Under the pieces are notes generated by a model. It did no database searches. It saw nothing but the letters and a program-made list of their open reading frames with translations, and was not told the origin of the DNA. Position numbers and translations under genes: made by a program. Below, piece after piece: positions 43,466 through 52,318 of a stretch of 62,318 nucleotides of DNA. Source of the DNA: a bacterium CG_4_9_14_3_um_filter_65_15 (GTDB lineage: Bacteria; Krumholzibacteriota; Krumholzibacteriia; LZORAL124-64-63); NCBI GenBank assembly GCA_002790835.1, contig PFVX01000080.1, positions 1 through 62,318 on the forward strand, written 5' to 3'. The stretch's first letter is position 1. Each line of letters begins with the position of its first letter.

Positions 43466-44476
43466 ATGAAGAAAGCAGTGCTGATCCTGGTGATTCTCTC
43501 CTGCGGAGCCGCAAGCGGCGCCGTGGCCCAGACCCAGGTCGGAAGCACCATCGGCACGTTCCTGCGCATCGAACCGAGCGCCAGGGGCGCCGCCGTCGGC
43601 AATGCCGGATCCGCGTTGCCGGGCGGGATGGAAGCCGTCTACTACAACATCGGCGCCCTGGGTCTCATCGAGAATTCCGAGGTGCAGTACTCCCGCACCC
43701 TGTGGTTCGAGGACATCAACCTCGACTACGTGGCGGTCGGCCTTCCCATCCGCGGGGTGGGCAACTTCCTGGTCAGCGTCACGGCTCTCAATTCGGGTGA
43801 CATCGACGTCCGCACCGTCGAGCAACCGCTGGGAACGGGTGAACTCTACTCCGTCTCGAACGTCGCGCTGGGGATCGGGTTCGGCAAGCGGATCACCAGC
43901 CGCTTCTGCGCGGGGATCCAGGCCAACTACGTGACCGAACGCATCTGGACGGCTTCGGACAAGATGGTCACCTTCAATCTGGGCACGACCTACCGGCTGA
44001 CCGAGAGCGGTGTCCTGATGGCCTTCAGCCTGGCCAATCTCGGGACGCGCGCCAGGTACAGCGGCAGCGGGCTGGGAATCCGCTTCGACCCCGATCCCGA
44101 TTCGTACGGCGACAACAGCGCCCTGCCCGCCGAGCAATCCACGGACAACTTCCCCCTGCCGGGGCTCTTCCGGATCGGCCTGAGTATTCCGTACCGCGCC
44201 GGGACTTCCTCCACCCTGCTTTTCCTGGTCGAGGGCCTGCATCCCAACGACAACAGCGAAAGCGTGAACCTGGGTGTGGAGTGGGAACTCTGGAAGATCC
44301 TGTCCCTGCGTGGAGGCTATCAGACCCTGTTCCAGACCGACGGCGAACTGGGTCCGACCCTCGGGTTCGGGGTGGCGCGTGATCTGGGCACGTCCCATTA
44401 CAACGTCAACTACGCTTGGGCGGATCACGAACATCTGGGCAGTACGCACCGGGTGACGGTGACGATCGAGTTCTAG
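43466..44476 (+). CDS. PorV/PorQ-family outer membrane protein
   Basis: A 336-residue beta-barrel protein. The start at 43466 follows GGGGA and opens the signal peptide MKKAVLILVILSC (cleaved near A-V-A-Q-T). The segment S-A-R-G-A-A-V-G-N-A-G-S-A at about 36-48 and the later A-V-Y-Y-N-I-G are the marks of the PorV/PorQ (UPF0164-like) family, relatives of the FadL fold. In Bacteroidota, PorV helps transfer type IX cargo to the surface. Here it lies after the receptor and its big partner, both in the same operon, and 29 bp before the surface GH144 gene. It may be a dedicated shuttle for these sorting-tail proteins. Confidence 0.85.
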   Translation: MKKAVLILVILSCGAASGAVAQTQVGSTIGTFLRIEPSARGAAVGNAGSALPGGMEAVYYNIGALGLIENSEVQYSRTLWFEDINLDYVAVGLPIRGVGNFLVSVTALNSGDIDVRTVEQPLGTGELYSVSNVALGIGFGKRITSRFCAGIQANYVTERIWTASDKMVTFNLGTTYRLTESGVLMAFSLANLGTRARYSGSGLGIRFDPDPDSYGDNSALPAEQSTDNFPLPGLFRIGLSIPYRAGTSSTLLFLVEGLHPNDNSESVNLGVEWELWKILSLRGGYQTLFQTDGELGPTLGFGVARDLGTSHYNVNYAWADHEHLGSTHRVTVTIEF

Positions 44477-44505
44477 GTGCCGGAAGGCACAAGGAGCAGC
44501 ATCCT

Positions 44506-46158
44506 GTGAAGACACCGAAAAGCTTCCCCCTTTCGTCGCACGCCGCCCTCGGGCCGATCGTGGCCTTGACGCTGATCGTGCTGGCGCTGACCGCCGGGCC
44601 CGCCTCCGCCGCCCGCAACGTCACCCTGCCGGCCCAGACATCCCTGACCGACGAGGCGTTGCTGGACAGCCTGCAGCGCACGGCGTTCCTGTATTTCTGG
44701 AACGAGGCCAACCCGGTCAACGGCCTGATCCGCGACCGCAGCCAGGCGGGGTCCGCCTGCAGCATCGCCGCCCAGGGCTTCGGGATCACGGCCATCTGCA
44801 TCGCCATCGAACACGGCTGGATCACCCGGGAAGAGGGGCGCGCCCGCATCCTGCTGGGCATGCAGACCCTCTGGAACGGTCCCCAGGGCGACACCGAATA
44901 CAACACCAACGGCTACAAGGGACTGTTCTACCACTTCCTGGACATCAACAACGGGCTGCGGACCTGGAGCAGCGAGCTGTCGACCATCGACACGGCCCTG
45001 CTCATGGTCGGGGTGATCGACGCCAAGCAGTATTTCTCCTCCGCCGATCCCGGCGATGCGGAGGTGCGTGCCCTTTCGGATTCTCTGTATTACCGGGTGG
45101 ACTGGGAGTTCGTGCGCAACGGCGGCTACGGCATCCGCATGGGCTGGAAGCCGCTCACGGGATTCAGCGGCTACGGGACCTGGGTCGGCTACAACGAAGC
45201 CATGGTCCTCTACCTGCTGGCCCTGGGGTCCCCCACGCACCCGGTTCCCGACTACACCTGGGCCTACTGGACCGGCGGCTACAACTGGAGCACGCAGTAC
45301 GGGCAGACCTACGTGATCTTCCCGCCCCTCTTCGGCCATCAGTATTCCCATTGCTGGATCGATTTCCGCGGCATCCGGGACGCCTACATGAACCTGCACG
45401 GGATCGATTATTTCGAGAATTCCCGCCGGGCCACCTATGCCGCCCGGGATTACTGCATCGACAACCCCTTCAACTGGGTCGGGTACGGCGCAAACGTGTG
45501 GGGATTGACGGCCTCGGACGATCCGGGGGGCTACCTGGCTCACGGTGCACCGCCGGCCCAGAGCGACAACGGAACCATCACGCCCACGGCGGCCGCGGGT
45601 TCCATCGCCTTCGCGCCCGAGATCGTCCTGCCCGCCCTGCACTACATGTACGACAACTACGGTTCGGTGCTCTGGGGCGAGTACGGGTTCAAGGACGCCT
45701 TCAACCTGACCCAGTTCTGGTGGGCCAGCGACTTCCTGGGCATCGACCAGGGACCGATCATCATCATGATCGAGAATTACCTCAACGAATCGGTCTGGAA
45801 CCGGATGATGGCCAACGCCGACATCCGCAACGGACTGGTCAGGGCCGGATTCAGCACGGTTTCGGCGGCCCCGCACGAGCCCTTGGTCGCCGAGGGCATG
45901 ATCGAGCTGGGGCAGAATTCGCCCAACCCCTTCCAGGGGTCGTCCGTCATTTCCTATCGGGTGGCCGAACCGGGCGAAGTGACCCTGAGCCTGTACGACG
46001 TGCGCGGCCGCCGGGTGCGCACACGCCGGACGGAGGCAACCGACAAGAGTATGCAACAGATCACCTTGGACGCCGAGGGTCTGCCCAGCGGCGTCTATCT
46101 CTACTCCCTCGCGTCCCATGGTCGGACGGAGTGGAAAAGGTGCATCATCATCAAGTAG
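44506..46158 (+). CDS. GH144-type endo-beta-1,2-glucanase-like enzyme with a surface-sorting tail
   Basis: A 550-residue protein starting at GTG 44506, 9 bp behind AAGGAG. The signal peptide is cleaved near P-A-S-A-A (about residue 36). The glycoamylase-like (alpha/alpha)6 domain covers about 45-460 with T-A-F-L-Y-F-W-N, L-F-Y-H-F-L-D, V-G-Y-N-E-A (E231), LFGHQYSHCWIDFRG and FLGIDQGPI, all shared with the lipoprotein at 21199. From about 465 a C-terminal domain opens with N-S-P-N-P-F-Q-G and ends in I-I-I-K, typical of type IX cargo. This would be the cell-surface enzyme that cuts polymer to oligosaccharides for the receptor. Confidence 0.87.
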   Translation: MKTPKSFPLSSHAALGPIVALTLIVLALTAGPASAARNVTLPAQTSLTDEALLDSLQRTAFLYFWNEANPVNGLIRDRSQAGSACSIAAQGFGITAICIAIEHGWITREEGRARILLGMQTLWNGPQGDTEYNTNGYKGLFYHFLDINNGLRTWSSELSTIDTALLMVGVIDAKQYFSSADPGDAEVRALSDSLYYRVDWEFVRNGGYGIRMGWKPLTGFSGYGTWVGYNEAMVLYLLALGSPTHPVPDYTWAYWTGGYNWSTQYGQTYVIFPPLFGHQYSHCWIDFRGIRDAYMNLHGIDYFENSRRATYAARDYCIDNPFNWVGYGANVWGLTASDDPGGYLAHGAPPAQSDNGTITPTAAAGSIAFAPEIVLPALHYMYDNYGSVLWGEYGFKDAFNLTQFWWASDFLGIDQGPIIIMIENYLNESVWNRMMANADIRNGLVRAGFSTVSAAPHEPLVAEGMIELGQNSPNPFQGSSVISYRVAEPGEVTLSLYDVRGRRVRTRRTEATDKSMQQITLDAEGLPSGVYLYSLASHGRTEWKRCIIIK

Positions 46159-46261
46159 GCCGACGCGAGGAGGCGAAGGCAAAGGAGGTGGGGTTTCGAT
46201 TATGGAAATAGCCCCCTTGGACGATCGAGTTAGTCACACAAACAACTGAAGGAGACACAAC

Positions 46262-47068
46262 ATGTTCAAGTTCATCAAGATTTCCGCCGTGGTCGCCTTG
46301 GCCCTCGTGGCCTTGACCGCCGGGCTGGCTCAAGCCACCATCGCGCCTTCCAGCGCGGTCGTCATCGAGCGGGTCTTCAACGATTCGTTCGCTTCGATCC
46401 TCACGGTGAACAACAGCTACCCGGGCCTTATCGACATCAACGACGAGGCTTCCGGACCCCTGGGTTGGGCCAACCTCCACGTGTGGCGTTTCTCCAGCGA
46501 CGGAGTGACCGCCCAGCAATTCGACAACACCGACGGTTTCGCCTTTTTCGCGGACGTGACCATTTCGGGCACGGGCAACGGAGAGGCCGGCCTGCAGATC
46601 GCTCCCTGGTGGTCCCCCAACGTCGACGGCCGCTTCAACGTGCGGACCACCGACGGCGAAGTGGCCTGCTTCGGTGGCCGTCTGCCGTTCTATTCTTTCA
46701 CCGGTAGCAACGGCGTGCACTACGTCAAGGGTACGACCGTGCACATGGGTATGATCTACACGCCGAACGTCGAGATGACCTTGGCCATGCCGGCCACCAT
46801 CGAGTACATCTATGACGACGGCACGGCGTACTCCAGCGGTCCGATCGCCTTCGACGAGGGCAATCCCTTCGAGAATCCCCCGCACGGCGTGTTCGGCATC
46901 CTCTCGCCGGCCTACGTCGGCGGCCACATGCAGTTCAACGACATGGCCGGCTCCGGCGCCGGTTCGAACCTGAATGCGACCTGGTCCAACATCGTCTTCC
47001 AGGATCTGGGTACGGTGGTTGGCGACGAGGACACGAGCTGGGGCAATGTGAAGTCCCTGTTCCGGTAG
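46262..47068 (+). CDS. Secreted protein ending in an SWGNVKSLFR tail
   Basis: A 268-residue protein with a signal peptide cleaved near L-A-Q-A-T (about residue 25). The start follows GGAG. The mature part is beta-rich, probably a jelly-roll (a concanavalin/LamG-like fold is possible but not shown), with an internal T-D-G-F-A-F-F-A-D segment. The last ten residues, S-W-G-N-V-K-S-L-F-R, match the end of the lipoprotein at 9598. It follows the surface GH144 gene by 103 bp and is closed by its own terminator. It may extend the glucan operon or be separate. The function is unknown. Confidence 0.72.
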   Translation: MFKFIKISAVVALALVALTAGLAQATIAPSSAVVIERVFNDSFASILTVNNSYPGLIDINDEASGPLGWANLHVWRFSSDGVTAQQFDNTDGFAFFADVTISGTGNGEAGLQIAPWWSPNVDGRFNVRTTDGEVACFGGRLPFYSFTGSNGVHYVKGTTVHMGMIYTPNVEMTLAMPATIEYIYDDGTAYSSGPIAFDEGNPFENPPHGVFGILSPAYVGGHMQFNDMAGSGAGSNLNATWSNIVFQDLGTVVGDEDTSWGNVKSLFR

Positions 47069-47090
47069 TCCGAACGATCTGCTCGATAGA

Positions 47091-47123
47091 GGGGACCCGG
47101 GACAGTCCGGGTCCCCTTTCTTT
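47091..47123 (+). terminator. Rho-independent terminator closing the glucan-locus right side
   Basis: GGGGACCCGG at 47091-47100 pairs perfectly over 10 bp with CCGGGTCCCC at 47107-47116, followed by TTTCTTT. Confidence 0.88.
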
Positions 47124-47315
47124 CCGGGGAAATTCCTGCCGCCCACGGTGGTAACGAATTCCCCATATTTGCCCCAAAGCCAGCAATTTGGCCCTTCTCC
47201 AGCGTTTTTCGCGGCCTCGTTATTGCATCACATCCCACAGGCGTTATCATGGAAGGCGTGACCCCGCCTGCTTTTGGCAGGCCGAACCTTCCACGACGAC
47301 GAGGAATGAAACGCC

Positions 47316-47870
47316 ATGGCGATCCTGAAAGTGGCCCGCATGGGGCATCCGGTGTTGCGGCGCAAGTGCGCCCCCATCGCGCCGAGCCAGATCACCGGAG
47401 CCAAGATCCAGGGCCTGATCCGGGACATGTTCGAGACCATGGCCGAGTACAGCGGGGTGGGGCTGGCCGCGCCCCAGGTCCACAACCCGGTCCGGTTGGC
47501 CATCGCCGGCGGCGAAGTGGATGGAGACGGCGAACCCGTGTACCGGGTGGTGATCAACCCGGAAATCACGGTCCTGGACGACGATCACAAGCTCGGCATG
47601 TACGAGGGATGCCTGTCCGTTCCGGGGTTGCGCGGCTGGGTCGAGCGTCCGGCGAAGATCCGGGTCAAGGCCTGGAACGAGAAGGGCCAGGAAGAGGTAT
47701 TCACGCTGGAGGGCTTTCCCGCCATCGTGATGCAGCACGAATGCGACCACCTGGACGGCGTGCTCTATGTGGATCGCATCACCGATATGACGCGGTTCGC
47801 GTTCGAGACCGAAGCCGATCGCTTCCTCGAAGAAGCGGACCTGGACCCAGAGGACGAAGCCGAGGATTAG
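47316..47870 (+). CDS. def: Peptide deformylase
   Basis: A 184-residue enzyme removing the formyl group from nascent proteins. All three family motifs are present: G-V-G-L-A-A-P-Q-V at 47-55, E-G-C-L-S-V-P with C99, and H-E-C-D-H with H141, E142 and H145. C99, H141 and H145 bind the metal. It has an acidic C-terminal extension rich in Glu and Asp. The gene lies between a terminator and a small helical gene; formyltransferase is not beside it. Confidence 0.97.
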   Translation: MAILKVARMGHPVLRRKCAPIAPSQITGAKIQGLIRDMFETMAEYSGVGLAAPQVHNPVRLAIAGGEVDGDGEPVYRVVINPEITVLDDDHKLGMYEGCLSVPGLRGWVERPAKIRVKAWNEKGQEEVFTLEGFPAIVMQHECDHLDGVLYVDRITDMTRFAFETEADRFLEEADLDPEDEAED

Positions 47871-47911
47871 CCGCATTGCGGGCAATCTCCTCGGCCGGCA
47901 GGGAGGATGCC

Positions 47912-48289
47912 TTGAACCAGATCATACTGAACCGCACCGTTTCCGCCTTCAACCACCGCGATTTCGCCGGCGCCGCCCGCCAGGCCGCCGAGGGCCTGGC
48001 CACCGCCACCGGAGCCGATGAGGCTTTCTGGATGGGCCTGGGCGAGGCTTGTGAGGGAATGCTATTCCTGATGGAAAACCAACTCACCCGGGCCGAGCAC
48101 AAGCTGATCATGGCCCTGCGCACCCTGCGCAATTTCGGCTTCCGCTACGAGAACTTCGAGGTCACGTCCACCCTGGCGGGGGTGCGGCGCGTGGTGGAGG
48201 AGATCCGCCTGGTCCGTTCCAACAGGGGAAAGGTCTTCGACATGACGCTGCTGCCGCGGATGAAGATGGCGGCCATCGCCGACGACTGA
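47912..48289 (+). CDS. Small helical protein, DUF309-like
   Basis: A 125-residue protein. TTG 47912 was chosen because GGGAGG lies 5 bp upstream and no in-frame ATG fits. The pattern F-N-H-R-D-F-A-G-A-A, then L-G-E-A-C-E-G-M-L-F-L and A-L-R-T-L-R-N-F, resembles the helical DUF309 family, but the usual H-x-x-E motif is missing. Function unknown. It lies 41 bp after the deformylase gene and is convergent with the arginine deiminase remnant. Confidence 0.6.
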   Translation: MNQIILNRTVSAFNHRDFAGAARQAAEGLATATGADEAFWMGLGEACEGMLFLMENQLTRAEHKLIMALRTLRNFGFRYENFEVTSTLAGVRRVVEEIRLVRSNRGKVFDMTLLPRMKMAAIADD

Positions 48290-48329
48290 CGCGGGTCCGC
48301 TGAGATTGATGGTCACGGACCGGGCAGGT

Positions 48330-49284
48330 CTATGACTCCGGTACCGGATCGCGCCGAATCGGCAGCGTCATGCAGCGGCACCCGCCGCCGCCCCGGGCCA
48401 ATTCCGAGCCCGGCACCGTGACCACGCAGCGCCCCATCTGCTCCAGGTCGACCTTTCCGGAAACGACGTCTTGTGCCGGGACGATGGTGAACCCCCGCCC
48501 GGCGAGCTCGGCGAGCGTATGCTGATTGCGCTCGTAGCCGAGCACCTTGCCCGGCGCCAAGGCGAAGAAATTCGTTCCCGAGTGCCACTGTTCGCGTTCC
48601 TGGCTCCAGCGGTCGTGTCCTCCGCAGAAAACGGGTTCGAAATCCATGCCCAGATCCTTCAGGCCGTCCATCAGGTTGGGGACCTCGTGGATGCGCCGGA
48701 CCTCACCGTCCTCGATCTCGATGTGCACGGTCTCGAAGTGGTTGTGCTCCAGGATCAACGGTGCGTAGACCATGCACAGGTCGCGGTCGAGCAGGGTGAA
48801 GACCATGTCCAGGTGGATGAACGACTCGGGTTCAAAGGGGATTTCCTGCACGAGAATGTGCCGCCGGCCCCCCAGCTCCTTGAGTTGTTCGACGAGGAAG
48901 TCCACGGCCTGGGTGGAGGTGCGCGCCCCTTGGCCGACCAGCAGGACATCCTGGCGGGCGACCATCACGTCGCCGCCCTCGATTGTCACTTCTGGCTGGG
49001 TGTGTCCGCGCCGCGCCGGGTTCACCGTTTCGGTTTCCAGCAGGGGATGGGCGTCGAAGACCGCTTCCATGATCAGCGCTTCGCGCGCGCGGACGGCGCA
49101 GGCGCACGCCCTGCAGCAGACCGTATTCGCGTTGGGCCACGGCCAGATTCAGGATGTCGCTGTAGAGCGCGCGCTCGGCCGTCGCGGGGGTCATCGCCTG
49201 CACTTCGGGGACGGGGCGGTGAAGGATCACGCCGCGCAGACGGCCGATCTCGCTGCGGACATCGATCTGGATGGGGTTGCTCAT
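48330..49284 (-). pseudogene. Decayed arginine deiminase-family gene: frameshift and internal loss
   Basis: Read from 49284, the first ~60 codons (from MSNPIQIDVRSEIG to REYGLLQGV) match the start of arginine deiminase-type enzymes. The frame then changes near 49095-49120, and a second frame running to 48330 gives the rest (REALIMEAVF, TIEGGDVMVA, F-I-H-L-D, G-G-G-G-C-R-C), including the catalytic Glu, His and Cys. The joined protein would be about 316 residues, against about 400 expected. The stretch that normally contains the F-T-R-D motif before R-R-E-A-L is missing. So both a frameshift and a deletion of about 90-130 residues are present, or the assembly is wrong there. The family converts arginine to citrulline and ammonia. 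Confidence 0.7.
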
Positions 49285-49613
49285 GGAGGATCTCTCGGTT
49301 CGGGTCAGTCGCGGAATGCGCCGCAGGAGTTGGTTGCGAGCACACCCTGGTTTTCAATTTTCCCGTCCTATTGCCACCCGCCTTAGCACGGAAATCCCCT
49401 ATGCCAAAAGCAGCTGACAGAAGAATCGGCAGCAATATCGGGGGCCATGGAGGCCATGGAGGCCATGGGCCGCCCGGCCGCCCCTTCACGGGGATTGCCG
49501 GCTTTCCTGGTCCAGTCGGATGAAGAAAGTTGGATTGTGGCCAATCCGCGGGTGGGGGGTTATTTTGGGCGAAAATCCCAAACCTCGGTTCCTCCTGAAG
49601 GAGAGCGCTTCCC
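49285..49613 (+). other. Intergenic region, 329 bp, with a short tandem repeat
   Basis: No gene is apparent. At 49443-49469 there are three 9-bp units, GGCCATGGA twice and then GGCCATGGG. The stretch 49530-49566 has an AT-rich patch (TTATTTT at 49560-49566) that may hold the promoter of the MqnE gene, but no good box spacing was found. AAGGAG at 49598-49603 is the ribosome site of that gene. Confidence 0.5.
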
Positions 49614-50693
49614 ATGCTGCCTGTGACCCATCCGCTGGCCGACATCGCCGCCAAGGTCGATGCCGGTGAGCGTCTCAATACCGAAGAAGGTTTGCGTCTG
49701 GCGCAAAGCCACGACCTGCCCGCCCTGGGGTTGATGGCCCACGCCGTCCGTGCGCGCCTGCACGGCGACGCGGTCTACTACAACATCAACCGCCACCTGA
49801 ACCCGACCAACGTCTGTTACGTGGGCTGCGAGCTGTGCGCCTACGCCGACGACCCCAACGCCGAGGGGACCTGGTCCTACTCGCCCGAGGAGTGCGTCGA
49901 TCTGGCCCGCCGCGACTGGTCGCCCGACGTGACCGAGTACCACATCGTGGGGGGGCTGCATCCGCGCTGGAAGTTCGACGTCTACGTGGAGATTCTGCGC
50001 GCGTTGAAGGAGGCCTTCCCGCAGGTCCACCTGAAGGCCTTCACCATGGTGGAGATCGATTTTCTCGCCAAGTTGGCCAAGAAACCGGTGCCCGAGACCA
50101 TCGCCATCCTGCGCGCCGCGGGGCTGGACAGCTGCCCGGGCGGCGGGGCGGAGATCTTCCATCCGGAGATCCGCGACCAGATCGCCTCCAAGAAGATGAG
50201 TGGCGACCGCTGGCTGGAAGTCTCGGGAATGGTCCACGAATCGGGTCTGAAGTCCAATTGCACCATGCTGTTCGGGCACATCGAGCAGCCGGGGCATTGG
50301 GTCGATCACCTGGTCAGATTGCGCGAGCAGCAGGACATCAGCGGCGGCTTCCAGTGCTTCATCCCGCTGGCCTTCCATCCGGCCGGCACCAAGTTCGCCC
50401 ACCTGCCGGGCCCCGACCTGGTGACAAAGCTGAAGGTCATCGCCCTATCAAGGCTGCTGCTGGACAACATCCCGCACATCAAGGCCTACTGGGTGATGCT
50501 GGGCCGGGAGATCGCCCAGATGGCGCTGCGCTTCGGGGCCAACGACCTCGACGGCACCGTCGTCGACGAGCGCGTCACCCTGGCCGCCGGCGGCAAGGCC
50601 GGCAAGGGCATGACCGTCGACGACATCCGCGACTTCATTCGCGGCGTCGGGCTGCGGCCCGTGCTGCGCGATACCGTCTACAACGAGATCTGA
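49614..50693 (+). CDS. mqnE: Aminofutalosine synthase (radical SAM enzyme of menaquinone synthesis)
   Basis: A 359-residue radical SAM enzyme. The 4Fe-4S site is C68-x3-C72-x2-C75 in N-V-C-Y-V-G-C-E-L-C, followed by H-I-V-G-G-L-H-P and S-C-P-G-G-G-A-E-I, marks that separate MqnE from the related MqnC and CofG/H. It makes aminofutalosine from 3-(1-carboxyvinyloxy)benzoate and S-adenosylmethionine in the futalosine route. Its presence suggests the organism makes menaquinone by this route. No other mqn genes are adjacent. The gene is convergent, 4 bp apart, with the lipoprotein gene on the other strand. Confidence 0.93.
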   Translation: MLPVTHPLADIAAKVDAGERLNTEEGLRLAQSHDLPALGLMAHAVRARLHGDAVYYNINRHLNPTNVCYVGCELCAYADDPNAEGTWSYSPEECVDLARRDWSPDVTEYHIVGGLHPRWKFDVYVEILRALKEAFPQVHLKAFTMVEIDFLAKLAKKPVPETIAILRAAGLDSCPGGGAEIFHPEIRDQIASKKMSGDRWLEVSGMVHESGLKSNCTMLFGHIEQPGHWVDHLVRLREQQDISGGFQCFIPLAFHPAGTKFAHLPGPDLVTKLKVIALSRLLLDNIPHIKAYWVMLGREIAQMALRFGANDLDGTVVDERVTLAAGGKAGKGMTVDDIRDFIRGVGLRPVLRDTVYNEI

Positions 50694-50697
50694 GCCG

Positions 50698-51354
50698 CTA
50701 CTTGCGCGCGCCCTTGACCATGGCCAGCAGGTCGCCTTCCATGGCGGCCGCGCTGGCCTTGGGACCGGTCAGCTTGAAGAACACGCCGCCCTGGGGTCCT
50801 TCCAGAACCACGCCCACCAGCCGATAGCCTGCCATCAGTTCGCCGCCGCCGCCCATGGGGCGCATGCCGCCCGACTTGTAGCTGCCGTCCAGGGAGATCA
50901 CGTGGCCGGCCATGCCGTCGGCGGTGAACTCGCTGCGGGTGGCGGCCGCCAGGGGATCGGCGCCGTCGGGCAGGGTCATCTGGCCGATCCAGCGCTGCAG
51001 GTTGGCGTCGACGCCGCCGCCGGATGCGGGGCCGAAGTTGAAGACGTTGACTTCGGCAGGAGCGCCGTCGCCCTCGACCGGACCGGATCGATACTGGGCC
51101 TGGCGCATGCCTTCGGGTCCCAGGTCTTCCCAGGCCACGGGCGGGGTGAAGGTCACCCCGGCGATGATCGCGCCGCCGGTTGCGGGGGTGTGGGTCGAAG
51201 CGGTCGGATGATCGTGAGCGTCAGCCGCGGCCGGGGCCGGATGGTGTGCCGCCGTTTCCTGGTCCTTGCCGTCGCAACCGGCGTGCAGGATCAGGATCGA
51301 CAGGGCGCATCCGACAGCGAACAGCGACCTCGCGGTGTTTTTGGGATTCCTCAT
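50698..51354 (-). CDS. Predicted lipoprotein, conserved type, function unknown
   Basis: A 218-residue protein with a lipobox L-H-A-G-C (C27), then an Ala/His/Pro/Thr-rich low-complexity linker (about 35-60), and a compact globular domain with V-T-F-T-P-P-V-A-W, M-R-Q-A-Q-Y-R and N-L-Q-R-W-I-G-Q. The domain resembles uncharacterised secreted proteins of Planctomycetota and myxobacteria; I cannot name a function. It is divergent from the SDR gene. Confidence 0.65.
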   Translation of the reverse strand: MRNPKNTARSLFAVGCALSILILHAGCDGKDQETAAHHPAPAAADAHDHPTASTHTPATGGAIIAGVTFTPPVAWEDLGPEGMRQAQYRSGPVEGDGAPAEVNVFNFGPASGGGVDANLQRWIGQMTLPDGADPLAAATRSEFTADGMAGHVISLDGSYKSGGMRPMGGGGELMAGYRLVGVVLEGPQGGVFFKLTGPKASAAAMEGDLLAMVKGARK

Positions 51355-51480
51355 GTTGATATAGGATAACCGGAGTCCGGTATTTTGCCACCCCCGTTTG
51401 CGATCCGATGCAGACCAGGCACCTGTCCCGTGTTAACCTCCTACCCACACGGATTTTCGCCTTCTTCAGGGAGTACCGAC

Positions 51481-52314
<834 letters not shown>

Positions 52315-52318
52315 GGCC

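Noticed and set aside
49443-49469. Short tandem repeat of GGCCATGGA
   Set aside because: Only three 9-bp units in non-coding sequence; no evidence of function. It is recorded in the intergenic entry only.
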